From the NCBI GenBank assembly GCA_902515355.1, contig CABXUA010000010.1, positions 1-33,805 of the forward strand: a stretch of DNA of 33,805 nt. Reading direction: 5' to 3'. Both the position numbers and the translations under genes were made by a program. The DNA comes from an uncultured Pelagibacteraceae bacterium. Lineage in GTDB: Bacteria; Pseudomonadota; Alphaproteobacteria; Pelagibacterales; Pelagibacteraceae. Every line of letters starts with the position of its first letter. Positions within the stretch are counted from its first letter, which is position 1. A model generated the notes under the pieces. It did not search any database, was not told the origin of the DNA, and was given only the letters and a program-made list of their open reading frames with translations. This document shows positions 1 to 8,133 of the stretch, one piece after another.

Positions 1-2450
1 ATGGCTCTGTTGATCCAGAAAATAATTTTAAAATGGAATGGGAGCTCGATAGCTTCTCAAAAAAGTATGTAAAAGAAATCGCTGATGCAGCCGCTGATTC
101 GGAAAGAATTATTCTAGCAACCGATCCCGATAGAGAGGGAGAAGCAATTGCTTGGCATGTAAGAGAGATTTTAGAAGGAAAAAAATTACTTAAAGGAAAA
201 AAAGTTGAAAGAGTAGTTTTTAATGAGATTACAAAAAAAGCAGTTACTAACGGAATAAAAAATCCAAGAGAAATTGAATCTTTGTTAGTCAACGCCTATA
301 TGGCTAGAAGAGCATTAGATTATCTTGTTGGCTTTAATATTTCTCCTATTTTATGGACCAAGCTACCTGGTTCTAAATCTGCTGGAAGAGTTCAGTCTGT
401 TGCACTAAGACTTATAACTGAACGTGAACATGAAATTGAGCTTTTTAAACCGGAGGAATTCTGGACCGTTTCTAATAACTTTCAATATGATGATAAACTT
501 ATAAAATCAAAGTTATCTATTTTTCTTGGGAAAAAAGTAGAAAAGTTCTCCTTTAAAAATAAAGCTGATACAGAAAAAGCTCTAAATGAAATTAAAAAAC
601 AATCTTATAAAATAACCGATGTTTCTTCAAAAGTGTACAGAAGAAATCCACTGGCACCATTTACTACTTCAACGTTACAACAAACGGCTTCAGGAAAGTT
701 TGGTTTTGGTGCATCTAGAACAATGCAAATTGCACAAAGACTTTATCAAGGAATAGATATTGAGGGTGATACGATAGGTCTCATTACATATATGAGAACG
801 GATGGAACTCAAATTTCAAAAGAGGCTATTTCTGATTTTAGAGATTTTATAAACAAAGAACATGGAAAAGAATTTCTACCTGAAAATCCTAATAGTTATA
901 CCGGAAAAAAAGCAAAGAATGCTCAAGAAGCACACGAGGCTATTAGACCCACAGATGTTTCAAGAATACCTTCTGAAATGAAAAAATACTTAAGCACCGA
1001 TCAATCCAAACTTTATGAATTAATTTGGAATAGAGCTGTATCTTCACAGATGAATCCTGCTGAATTTGATAGAAAAAGTATAACTATTGAGTCTGAAGAC
1101 AAAATGATTAATTTTAAAGCGAATGGTTCTACTGTTAAATTTGAAGGATATTTAAAAGTCTATAAATTTGAAGATAAAGATGAGGATCTTAAAAATATTT
1201 TACCTGAAGTCAAAGTTGGAGATAAAGTATCTATTAAGGAATTAATCGATGATCAACACTTTACCGATCCACCTCCTAGATATTCCGAAGCTAGTTTAGT
1301 AAAAAAAATGGAGGAATTAGGTATAGGAAGACCATCAACGTATGCAAGTATAATATCAGTTCTGTCTACTAGAAATTATGTTGAATTATTAAATAAAAGA
1401 TTCCATCCAACAGATAGAGGAAAATTACTATCTGCATTCCTTGAAAAATTATTTACCAAATATGTTGATTATAATTTTACCGCTGAATTAGAGAATCAAT
1501 TAGACGAGATTACTAGTGGTAAAATTGACTGGATAAAAGTTCTAGAAGGTTTTTGGAAAGATTTTGATTCAAACGTAGGACAAGTCAAAGAAAAAAGGAC
1601 TAGAGAAGTTTTAGATCTATTGAATGAAAGTTTGGGTGACCTTGTGTTTGAAAGAGACGATAATGATGATATCGATAGAAAATGTAAGCTCTGCGATACT
1701 GGAGAACTAAGCCTTAAAAATAGTTTTAGAGGTGGTGCTTTTATAGGTTGTTCAAATTACCCGGAATGCAAATTTACTAGGCCACTATCAAAATCAAAGG
1801 CTTCACAGCAAATAAACTTGGCTGAACCAAAGTTGATTGGAAAAAATGATATGGGCAAAGATATTTTTCTTAAAAACGGAAGATTTGGTCCCTATTTACA
1901 ATTTGAGATTGAGGCTAATGAATTAAATCAAGGGAAAGGTAAAAAATCTAAAAAGAAAAAAGAAAATGAAAATTTAAAAAATGTATCTATACCTAAAGGC
2001 TTACAAATTGAAAATATTGACTTAGAGAAAGCAAAGTATTTATGCTCTTTGCCAAAAATAATTGGCAAACATCCAGAATTAAATGAAGATATAACAATTA
2101 ACGTAGGAAGATTTGGTCCTTATCTAAAATGTTCTAATAAGTCAGCAAGGATTGAAAGTGTTGAGGAATTATTTTCCATTGGTCTTAACAGAGCTATAAC
2201 TCTTATATCAGAAGCTAAACCTGGTAGAATGTCGTCATCAGAAATTAAAAATCTTGGAGAGCACCCTGAAGATAAAAAACCAGTGAGGATAATGAAGGGC
2301 CAATATGGACCTTATATAAAATATAAATCACTTAATGCAACTATCCCAGAGGATAAAGATCCAATTGAAATTACAATGGAAGAAGCTTTAATTCTTATAG
2401 AAAAAAGGAAAGAATATGATAAAACTAAAAAGAAAAGAAGAAAAAAATGA
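1..2450 (+). CDS. topA: DNA topoisomerase I, 5' end cut by the window
   Basis: Type IA topoisomerase that relaxes negatively supercoiled DNA through a 5'-phosphotyrosine intermediate. The reading frame is open from base 3 and 815 residues are visible. The first methionine at 33 is internal, because the preceding codons read GSVDPENNFK, a conserved TopA stretch, so only about 50 N-terminal residues are missing. Visible in order: the TOPRIM acidic motif TDPDREGEAIAWH (near 120-160); the catalytic tyrosine in LITYMRTDG (Tyr codon 789-791); one four-cysteine zinc finger (1683-1769); and three C-terminal repeats each ending in a GPY-type motif (about 1830-1905, 2055-2130, 2250-2325), followed by a Lys/Arg-rich tail. 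Its TGA stop overlaps the next ATG (ATGA), so the two genes are probably translationally coupled. Confidence 0.97.
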   Translation, partial: GSVDPENNFKMEWELDSFSKKYVKEIADAAADSERIILATDPDREGEAIAWHVREILEGKKLLKGKKVERVVFNEITKKAVTNGIKNPREIESLLVNAYMARRALDYLVGFNISPILWTKLPGSKSAGRVQSVALRLITEREHEIELFKPEEFWTVSNNFQYDDKLIKSKLSIFLGKKVEKFSFKNKADTEKALNEIKKQSYKITDVSSKVYRRNPLAPFTTSTLQQTASGKFGFGASRTMQIAQRLYQGIDIEGDTIGLITYMRTDGTQISKEAISDFRDFINKEHGKEFLPENPNSYTGKKAKNAQEAHEAIRPTDVSRIPSEMKKYLSTDQSKLYELIWNRAVSSQMNPAEFDRKSITIESEDKMINFKANGSTVKFEGYLKVYKFEDKDEDLKNILPEVKVGDKVSIKELIDDQHFTDPPPRYSEASLVKKMEELGIGRPSTYASIISVLSTRNYVELLNKRFHPTDRGKLLSAFLEKLFTKYVDYNFTAELENQLDEITSGKIDWIKVLEGFWKDFDSNVGQVKEKRTREVLDLLNESLGDLVFERDDNDDIDRKCKLCDTGELSLKNSFRGGAFIGCSNYPECKFTRPLSKSKASQQINLAEPKLIGKNDMGKDIFLKNGRFGPYLQFEIEANELNQGKGKKSKKKKENENLKNVSIPKGLQIENIDLEKAKYLCSLPKIIGKHPELNEDITINVGRFGPYLKCSNKSARIESVEELFSIGLNRAITLISEAKPGRMSSSEIKNLGEHPEDKKPVRIMKGQYGPYIKYKSLNATIPEDKDPIEITMEEALILIEKRKEYDKTKKKRRKK

Positions 2451-2674
2451 ATAAAATAATATTTCCAGTTTTAATTTTAATATTGATTATAACTACAACA
2501 ATCAATGCAGATACAAAAGTCAAGTGTGATACCTTAAGCCAGAAATTAACTCCTAAATGTAATTTTTTAGGAAAAAGCATGAATAAAATAAAAGATTTTA
2601 GCGATAAAAATAAAACATTAGATAAAAGTTTTCAAAATATAAAAACAACAGTTGAAGAAAAAATAAAAAAATAA
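2447..2674 (+). CDS. small secreted protein of unknown function
   Basis: A 75-residue protein I do not recognise. It begins with a clear Sec-type signal peptide: a basic start (MNK), a hydrophobic core over about residues 4-19, and a likely cleavage site after Ala21 (INA|D). The predicted mature protein is about 54 residues, rich in Lys, Asn and Asp, with two cysteines (Cys27 and Cys38) that could form one disulfide in the periplasm. The rest looks helical and charged, with no known motif. The start codon overlaps the topA stop by 4 nt and ridA follows 2 nt after its stop, so it lies inside a topA-orf-ridA transcription unit. Signal peptide, coupling and codon use like its neighbours argue that it is a real gene. 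No function can be given. Confidence 0.75.
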   Translation: MNKIIFPVLILILIITTTINADTKVKCDTLSQKLTPKCNFLGKSMNKIKDFSDKNKTLDKSFQNIKTTVEEKIKK

Positions 2675-2676
2675 TA

Positions 2677-3135
2677 ATGACAGTCGAGGATAAAATAAAA
2701 GAGCTGAATATTATATTGCCTAGTCCAAAAGAACCTGTCGGAGCTTACGTTGCTGCTAAAAGTGTAGGAAATTTGCTTTATATATCAGGACAAATTTCTG
2801 TTGATGCTAAAGGTAATTTAATTAAAGGAAAAGTAGGAAAAGATTTAAATGTAACTCAAGGTTATGAAGCTGCTAAGAGATGTGGGCTAGCCTTAATTTC
2901 ACAAGCAAAAAAAGCCTGTGGCAATGATCTAAGCAAGATAAAATCATGTATTAAACTTACGGGGTATGTCAATTCTGTAAATGATTTCACAGACCAACCA
3001 AAAGTTATAAATGGGGCATCTGAAATTATTTCAAAAGTTTTTGAAGATAAAGGATTGCATACTAGAGCTGCAGTTAGTTCAAACAGTTTGCCGTTAGGTG
3101 TAGCTGTTGAAGTAGATGCAATTTTTGAAATATAG
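2677..3135 (+). CDS. RidA/YjgF-family protein (reactive enamine/imine deaminase or relative)
   Basis: A 152-residue protein of the RidA (YjgF/YER057c/UK114) family. RidA proper hydrolyses reactive 2-aminoacrylate and other enamine/imine intermediates made by PLP enzymes such as threonine dehydratase. Family marks are LLYISGQISVD near residues 33-43, the late TRAAV segment with the arginine that binds the substrate carboxylate in active RidA, and the terminal VEVDAIFEI strand. It is longer than canonical RidA (about 128 residues), with an N-terminal extension and an inserted segment, which fits the longer YjgF_endoribonc-like subgroup whose substrate is less certain. It lies 2 nt after the small secreted protein. 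Its stop is 3 bp from the convergent ugd stop. Family call is firm, substrate unknown. Confidence 0.88.
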   Translation: MTVEDKIKELNIILPSPKEPVGAYVAAKSVGNLLYISGQISVDAKGNLIKGKVGKDLNVTQGYEAAKRCGLALISQAKKACGNDLSKIKSCIKLTGYVNSVNDFTDQPKVINGASEIISKVFEDKGLHTRAAVSSNSLPLGVAVEVDAIFEI

Positions 3136-3138
3136 TTT

Positions 3139-4437
3139 TTATCTCCCGACCGAATAATACTTTATTTTTTTCTTCTTTAATTGATTTGGATTATAAAGAT
3201 TTCTCATATCATAAATTTTGAAATTACTTTTTTTAACAATTTTTTTAAAATCTATAGATTTAAATTCATCCCATTCAGTATTAATAATAATTAAATCAGA
3301 ACCAATACAAGCTTTGTGTATATTTTTTTCAAATTTTAAATTTTTATTTTTTTTAAATTCATCTTTGGGACCCGAAGGATCATAATATCTTACAAGACCC
3401 CCTTTCTTTAACAAATAAGGTATTAGTACAAGACTTGAAGATTCTCTCATATCGTCAGTATTGGCTTTAAATGTTACCCCTAAAACAGTAATTTTTTTAT
3501 TTCTAATTTTATTATTCATTATTTTGCTAATTCTTTTAGTTAATAAGATCTTTCTATTATTGTTTGATTTTATTACAGATTTTACTATAGACAAATTTGT
3601 TCTGTACTTATCTGCTATTGAAACTAAACCTTTAGTATCCTTTGGAAAACATGATCCACCATAAGCTGGTCCTGCTCTTAAAAATCTGCTTCCTATTCTA
3701 GCATCAGAACCCATGCCTATAGATATATCTTCTATATTTATACCTATTGATTCACATAAATTTGCTATTTCATTAATAAAAGTAATTTTTGTAGCTAGAA
3801 AAGCATTAGAGGCATACTTGATTAGTTCAGCCCCTTTTCTTGAAGTGGTGAAAAATTTAGCTCCTTTTCTAATAAGAGGCTCATAAAGAAGCTTCATTTT
3901 CTTAAAAGTATTTTTATTGTTCGATCCAATGATAATTCTATCGGGATATTTAAAATCTCTTATAGCTTCGCCTTCTCTTAAAAATTCTGGGTTAGATATC
4001 ACATCAAACATAGATTTCTTAACTTTTTTGGCTATAATTTTTTCTATTTGGTCTCCAGTAGAAACAGGGACTGTAGATTTATTAACTATAATTTTATAAT
4101 TTTTAATATATTTAGATATAGATTTTGCAACACTATGTACTTGGGATATATCTACCAAATTTGATTTTTTTTTATTTGGTGTACCAACACAAATGAAAAT
4201 TATTTGAGACTCACTAATAGCTTTTTCCAAATCATCAGTAAAATATAATCTCTTAGCTTTGTAATTGTTTCTTATTAAATCATTTAAACCAGGTTCATAG
4301 ATTGGTGAAATTGCATCTTTTAATTTGTTAATTTTTATCTTGTCTTTATCAACACAATAAACTTTATTACCTAAATCAGCAAAGCAAGTTCCGCTTACCA
4401 AACCAACATATCCAGTTCCTATCATGCATATTTTCAT
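3139..4437 (-). CDS. ugd: UDP-glucose 6-dehydrogenase
   Basis: Oxidises UDP-glucose to UDP-glucuronate with two NAD+, supplying uronic acids for surface polysaccharide or lipid A modification. The 432-residue length is normal. The N-terminal Rossmann fold starts at once with IGTGYVGLVSGTCFA (residues 6-20). The catalytic cysteine is Cys263 in GGSCFPKDTKG, and the central segment LIKYASNAF carries the conserved lysine and asparagine. The C-terminal NAD-like domain contains VLGVTFKANTDDMRESSS. It lies 4 nt downstream of galU, whose product is its substrate, so galU-ugd form a two-step UDP-glucuronate operon. Only 3 bp separate its stop from that of the convergent RidA-family gene. GDP-mannose dehydrogenase is the nearest alternative, but the galU partner favours UDP-glucose. 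Confidence 0.95.
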   Translation of the reverse strand: MKICMIGTGYVGLVSGTCFADLGNKVYCVDKDKIKINKLKDAISPIYEPGLNDLIRNNYKAKRLYFTDDLEKAISESQIIFICVGTPNKKKSNLVDISQVHSVAKSISKYIKNYKIIVNKSTVPVSTGDQIEKIIAKKVKKSMFDVISNPEFLREGEAIRDFKYPDRIIIGSNNKNTFKKMKLLYEPLIRKGAKFFTTSRKGAELIKYASNAFLATKITFINEIANLCESIGINIEDISIGMGSDARIGSRFLRAGPAYGGSCFPKDTKGLVSIADKYRTNLSIVKSVIKSNNNRKILLTKRISKIMNNKIRNKKITVLGVTFKANTDDMRESSSLVLIPYLLKKGGLVRYYDPSGPKDEFKKNKNLKFEKNIHKACIGSDLIIINTEWDEFKSIDFKKIVKKSNFKIYDMRNLYNPNQLKKKKIKYYSVGR

Positions 4438-4441
4438 AAAT

Positions 4442-5257
4442 TTATTTTAATTTTGAGATTTCTAGATTTGATTTAATATATCCTTCAAGTGTGCCTGAAT
4501 CTAAATATTTTCCTTTAAAAATATTTCCATAAAATTTTTCACCTTTATAAATTAAATTTTTTATTGCATCTGTAATATGAACTTCTCCTCCACGTCCTTT
4601 TTTTTGATTTTTCAAAATGTACATTATTTTTTTTGGTAAAATGTATCTGCCAATTATGGCATAATTTGAGGGAGCCTCTTTAACAGATGGTTTTTCAATT
4701 ACATCATTAATTTCAAAACTTGTTTTTTTTCTATTTTTTAAAGAAAGTATGCCCCATCTAGAAACATTTTTTGAATTAATTTTTTTAGTAGCTATAACAC
4801 ATGACTTTTTTGCTTTATGAATTTTAATCATTTCTTTAGAGCAATTTTTATTAATTATTAAATCATCTGGTAACAACATTAGAAAGTAATTTCCTTTAAT
4901 ATATTTTTTACATTTTAAAACTGCATCACCAGTGCCTCTGGGTTTGTTTTGATAAACAAATTTAATCATTTTTCTATATCTTTTTAATTTTTGATATTCC
5001 TCTACTATCTTTTTATTTATTTTTTTTGAAATAATTGATTTATATAATTTATCACTGTAAAAATATTTTTTAATACTAGATTTTTTTTTTGATATGACAA
5101 ATATAATTTCATTTATTCCGGCATTAACACATTCCTCTAATATATACTCTAAGTTAGGTTTGCCATTAACAGGTAGTAATTCTTTTGGTATTACACTTGT
5201 TAAAGGGAGAAGTCTGGTTCCCAAGCCAGCCAATGGAATAATTGCTTGCTTTATCAT
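4442..5257 (-). CDS. galU: UTP-glucose-1-phosphate uridylyltransferase
   Basis: Makes UDP-glucose from UTP and glucose-1-phosphate. The 271 residues are shorter than E. coli GalU (about 300) but typical of the compact alphaproteobacterial form. The N-terminal nucleotide-binding signature PLAGLGTRLLPLT and the PKELLPV segment are present. RGTGDAVL matches the nucleotide-recognition loop, LLPDDL the metal-site aspartate segment, and GGEVHITDAI the sugar-binding region. It is the first gene of the galU-ugd unit and begins 35 bp from the divergent panC. A run of ten A on the coding strand (5081-5090) encodes consecutive lysines. A related sugar-1-phosphate nucleotidyltransferase is possible, but the ugd neighbour supports UDP-glucose formation. 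Confidence 0.92.
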   Translation of the reverse strand: MIKQAIIPLAGLGTRLLPLTSVIPKELLPVNGKPNLEYILEECVNAGINEIIFVISKKKSSIKKYFYSDKLYKSIISKKINKKIVEEYQKLKRYRKMIKFVYQNKPRGTGDAVLKCKKYIKGNYFLMLLPDDLIINKNCSKEMIKIHKAKKSCVIATKKINSKNVSRWGILSLKNRKKTSFEINDVIEKPSVKEAPSNYAIIGRYILPKKIMYILKNQKKGRGGEVHITDAIKNLIYKGEKFYGNIFKGKYLDSGTLEGYIKSNLEISKLK

Positions 5258-5292
5258 ATGATTCTTTTACTTATTATCATTAGAATTTACAA
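5258..5292. promoter_or_regulatory. 35-bp galU/panC divergent promoter spacer
   Basis: Both start codons bound this 35-bp A/T-rich spacer, so both promoters must lie within it and the flanking coding ends. On the plus strand TATCAT (5275-5280) is a one-mismatch -10 for panC, giving a leader of only about 6 nt. On the minus strand GATAAT (5273-5278) is a one-mismatch -10 for galU, giving a leader of about 9 nt. The two hexamers overlap by four bases, so polymerase could not occupy both at once. I found no convincing -35 for either. The assignment rests on sequence likeness alone. Confidence 0.4.
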
Positions 5293-6087
5293 ATGAAAAT
5301 ATTTAGACAAAAAATTCTTTTACAAAAACAGATTATTAACGAAAAGAGTCTTTCTTTTGTTCCCACAATGGGAGGTCTCCATAGGGGTCACATTAGTTTG
5401 ATAAAAATAGCTAAAAGGAGGTTTAAAAGAGTAATAGTTTCAATTTATGTAAATCCAAAACAATTTGACTCAAAAAATGATTTTAAAAGATATCCTCGCA
5501 GATTGAGTAAAGATATTAATTTATTAAAAAACCTCAAAGTTAACTATTTATATCTTCCAAATTATTCAGACATATATTCCTTTAAAACTAAAAAAAAGAT
5601 TTACCTCCATAAATTTTGTAAAAAATTATGTGGTAAAAAAAGGAAAAATCATTTTAAGGGAGTGGTAAATGTGATTAATAGGTTTTTAGAGATTATAAAA
5701 CCAAAATATATTCTTTTAGGAAAGAAAGATTTTCAACAGCTTTTTTTAATTCAGAAACACGTTGAAAAGAATAAAATTAATACAAAAGTTATTTCTTGTA
5801 ATACTGTTAGAGAGAAAAATGGAATAGCCTGTTCATCTAGGAATTTTAATTTAAACAAAAAAGAAATTGGAGTTTTATCAAAAGCTATAAATTTTATTAA
5901 AAAAAATAAAAAATTTATGAACAAAAAAAAAATTTTAAATAAATTATTAACTCTTGGTATCAAAAAAATTGATTATATTGATTTTTTAAATACCAAATCA
6001 TTAAAAAATCCAAAAAATAAAAAAAATAATTTTAATATTTTTGTTGCCTTTTATATTGGAAAAACTCGATTAATTGACAATTTTTAG
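5293..6087 (+). CDS. panC: pantothenate synthetase
   Basis: ATP-dependent ligase that joins pantoate and beta-alanine to give pantothenate (vitamin B5), the precursor of coenzyme A. The 264-residue length is normal to slightly short. The nucleotidyl-transfer motif is present as VPTMGGLHRGHISLI, with the HxGH histidines at 30 and 33. Also visible are the YVNPKQF strand, HFKGVVNVINRF (residues 120-131), LLGKKDFQQL (141-150) and the late SSRN motif at 181-184. The C-terminal domain is very Lys/Asn/Ile-rich and includes an A10 run (5923-5932). It stands alone, divergent from galU and convergent with mgtE, and its TAG stop overlaps the mgtE stop. No panB, panD or panE lies in the window. Confidence 0.93.
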   Translation: MKIFRQKILLQKQIINEKSLSFVPTMGGLHRGHISLIKIAKRRFKRVIVSIYVNPKQFDSKNDFKRYPRRLSKDINLLKNLKVNYLYLPNYSDIYSFKTKKKIYLHKFCKKLCGKKRKNHFKGVVNVINRFLEIIKPKYILLGKKDFQQLFLIQKHVEKNKINTKVISCNTVREKNGIACSSRNFNLNKKEIGVLSKAINFIKKNKKFMNKKKILNKLLTLGIKKIDYIDFLNTKSLKNPKNKKNNFNIFVAFYIGKTRLIDNF

Positions 6088-7463
6088 CCTAGGAAAAAGT
6101 AAGAACCAATTCCTAAAAAAGATAAGAATCCTATAACGTCTGTAATTGTAGTTACAAATACACTCGAAGCTAGAGCGGGATCTACATTCATTTTTTTTAG
6201 AGAAACTGGGACAAGTATACCAAATAATCCTGCAACTATCATATTCAGAACCATTGAAACTGCAATTAGAATTGAAAGATTTATTTCTTTAAACCAAAAT
6301 TGAACTACGACTCCAGATATAATTGCAAAAATAACTCCATTTAATATTCCTATAATAAATTCCTTTGTTACAATTTTTAAAAAGTTTCCCGATGATATTT
6401 CTTTTTTAGCAATTGCTCTTATGGTAACCGCCAACGTCTGCATTCCAGCATTGCCTCCCATAGAGGCAACAATTGGCATCAAAACAGCTAAAGCAACAAC
6501 TTTTTCAATATCTTCTTGAAAAAAACCTATAACTATTGAAGCTATTATTGCAGTTAATAAATTAAGTAACAGCCAGCTAAATCTTCTTTTAGTTTTTTTT
6601 AAAACCCCATCTGTAATTTCTTCATCACCTACACCAGCTAATCTTAAAGCATCTTCTTCGGCTTCTTCTTGTACAACAGTTACTACATCGTCAGCTGTTA
6701 TCATTCCAATCAACTTGTTTTCTTTATTTACAACTCCTGCAGAAACAAGGTTATAATTTTCAAAAGTGTGTCCAACTTCTTCCTTATCCATATTTACAGA
6801 AATCAAAACAGGTACTTCTCTCATAATAGAATTCATTTTTGAATCTCTTGAGGTTCTTAAAACTCTAGAAGATGGCACTGTTCCAACAGGTTTAAAATAT
6901 TTATCAACAACAAAAATTTCTAAAAATTCCTCTGGTAATTCCTTGTTTTCTCTTAAATAATCAATTGTTTGACCTACAGTCCAATCGCTGGGTACTGCAG
7001 TAAATTCTCTTTGCATAATTCTCGCAGCAGAGTCTTCAGGATAGCTCAAGCCTTCCTCTAAAAGAAACCTATCTTGTGGAGATAATTTATCTAAAACTTT
7101 TTTCTTTTTAAGTTCTTCTAGGTTCTCTAAAATTCGCATAGCATTATCAGACTCTAGTTTACGCAAAATTTTAGCTATAGATTCAGGAGATATAAGTAAA
7201 AGTACTTCAGATTGAACAGATTCGTTGAGTTCAATAAAAATTTCAGGCTCGATATTAAACGCTTCTATTTCTATAAGTTTGTTTCTTGTGTCTATATTAA
7301 GGTTTTCTATTAAATTAGCTACATCAGCTGGGTGTAGATCTTCTAAAGTTTGGTTAATAAAAGCAACATCTTTAGATTTTATCTTATCACTAAAAAGATT
7401 AATAAAATCTTTATTAAATTCAAGATTAACTTTTTGTGTGCCAATTGATTTTACTAAACTCAT
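6084..7463 (-). CDS. mgtE: MgtE-family magnesium transporter
   Basis: Inner-membrane Mg2+ channel gated by cytoplasmic Mg2+. The 459-residue layout is canonical. A helical N domain (about 1-135, including LHPADVANLIENL) is followed by a CBS pair (about 140-262, with IGMITADDVVTVVQEEAEEDA leading into the plug helix). A transmembrane domain of about five helices follows (about 290-457). The pore signature is visible as MPIVASMGGNAGMQTLAV. It is a single-gene unit, divergent from lipB across 64 bp, and its last codons overlap the convergent panC stop. No M-box riboswitch could fit in the 64-bp upstream gap, so the only visible Mg2+ control is the CBS domain itself. Confidence 0.96.
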   Translation of the reverse strand: MSLVKSIGTQKVNLEFNKDFINLFSDKIKSKDVAFINQTLEDLHPADVANLIENLNIDTRNKLIEIEAFNIEPEIFIELNESVQSEVLLLISPESIAKILRKLESDNAMRILENLEELKKKKVLDKLSPQDRFLLEEGLSYPEDSAARIMQREFTAVPSDWTVGQTIDYLRENKELPEEFLEIFVVDKYFKPVGTVPSSRVLRTSRDSKMNSIMREVPVLISVNMDKEEVGHTFENYNLVSAGVVNKENKLIGMITADDVVTVVQEEAEEDALRLAGVGDEEITDGVLKKTKRRFSWLLLNLLTAIIASIVIGFFQEDIEKVVALAVLMPIVASMGGNAGMQTLAVTIRAIAKKEISSGNFLKIVTKEFIIGILNGVIFAIISGVVVQFWFKEINLSILIAVSMVLNMIVAGLFGILVPVSLKKMNVDPALASSVFVTTITDVIGFLSFLGIGSYFFLG

Positions 7464-7527
7464 AAATTACCAGATTATTTTAATTTTTGAGACTTTTAGT
7501 TTATCTAATGATAAAATTCAATTTAAA
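7464..7527. promoter_or_regulatory. 64-bp mgtE/lipB divergent promoter region
   Basis: Non-coding A/T-rich spacer between two divergent start codons. For lipB, TTGAGA (7487-7492) with GATAAA (7510-7515, spacer 17) or TAAAAT (7512-7517, spacer 19) is a plausible sigma-70-type pair close to the start. For mgtE, the minus-strand TTGAAT (7516-7521) with TAAAAG 17 bp downstream is a weaker candidate. No operator palindrome or leader hairpin is evident. Confidence 0.35.
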
Positions 7528-8133
7528 ATGGACATAGAATTTAAAAATAGCAAAAAACCCGTGAATTATAAGAAAGCACTCAATTTGCTTGAGAAAAGAG
7601 TAGATGTTGTAAAAAAAGGAGGGCGTGAATTAGTGTGGTTTTTAGAGCATCCAATAACTTATACAGCTGGTATTAGATCTAAAGAACAAGAAGTTTTAGA
7701 CAATTCAATCAATATCATAAAGACAAATAGAGGAGGAAAAATTACCCTACATAACCGAGGTCAGCTAGTAGTCTATTTTGTTATTAATTTAAATAAAAGA
7801 AAAAAAGATATAAGAAATTTAGTAAGACAAATTGAAAACATAATTATAAAATTTTTAGAAATATATAAAATTAGATCATACGCAGATAAAAAAAACATAG
7901 GCATTTGGGTAAAAAGAAAGAAAATCGCAGCAATCGGTATAAGAGTTTCTAGGTGGGTGGCATATCATGGATTTTCTATAAATATAAAAAACAATTTAAA
8001 TGATTATAAAAAGATAATACCTTGTGGCTTAAATAATAAAAAAGTAACATCAATAAAAAATGAAAGAAAAATAATTTCCGAAGCTAGAAAAAATCTAAAA
8101 GAAGTTTTTTTTAGATATATTTCAAAATTTTAA
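7528..8133 (+). CDS. lipB: lipoyl(octanoyl) transferase
   Basis: Transfers octanoyl from acyl carrier protein to lipoyl domains and H protein, the first step of lipoate cofactor synthesis for pyruvate and 2-oxoglutarate dehydrogenases. I chose ATG 7528, giving 201 residues. The frame stays open upstream, but that part is antisense to mgtE and unlike LipB. Family marks are FLEHPITYTAGIR, RGGKIT near 68-73, KKIAAIGIRVSRWVAYHGF with catalytic Lys132, and IIPCGL with catalytic Cys166. The usually HGPGQ loop reads HNRGQ here. It is a lone plus-strand gene, and its TAA shares the TTAA tetramer with the stop of the convergent rluC. Confidence 0.93.
   Translation: MDIEFKNSKKPVNYKKALNLLEKRVDVVKKGGRELVWFLEHPITYTAGIRSKEQEVLDNSINIIKTNRGGKITLHNRGQLVVYFVINLNKRKKDIRNLVRQIENIIIKFLEIYKIRSYADKKNIGIWVKRKKIAAIGIRVSRWVAYHGFSINIKNNLNDYKKIIPCGLNNKKVTSIKNERKIISEARKNLKEVFFRYISKF

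Noticed and set aside
33-35. ATG at 33 as the topA start
   Set aside because: The frame is open to base 3 and the upstream residues match conserved TopA, so this methionine is internal and the gene is cut by the window edge.
7225-7527. N-terminal extension of the lipB frame by about 100 codons
   Set aside because: The extra part is antisense to the start of mgtE and unlike LipB; ATG 7528 gives a LipB of usual length.
7464-7527. Mg2+-sensing riboswitch (M-box) before mgtE
   Set aside because: Only 64 bp separate mgtE from divergent lipB, too short for the M-box aptamer and platform, and no fitting stems are visible.
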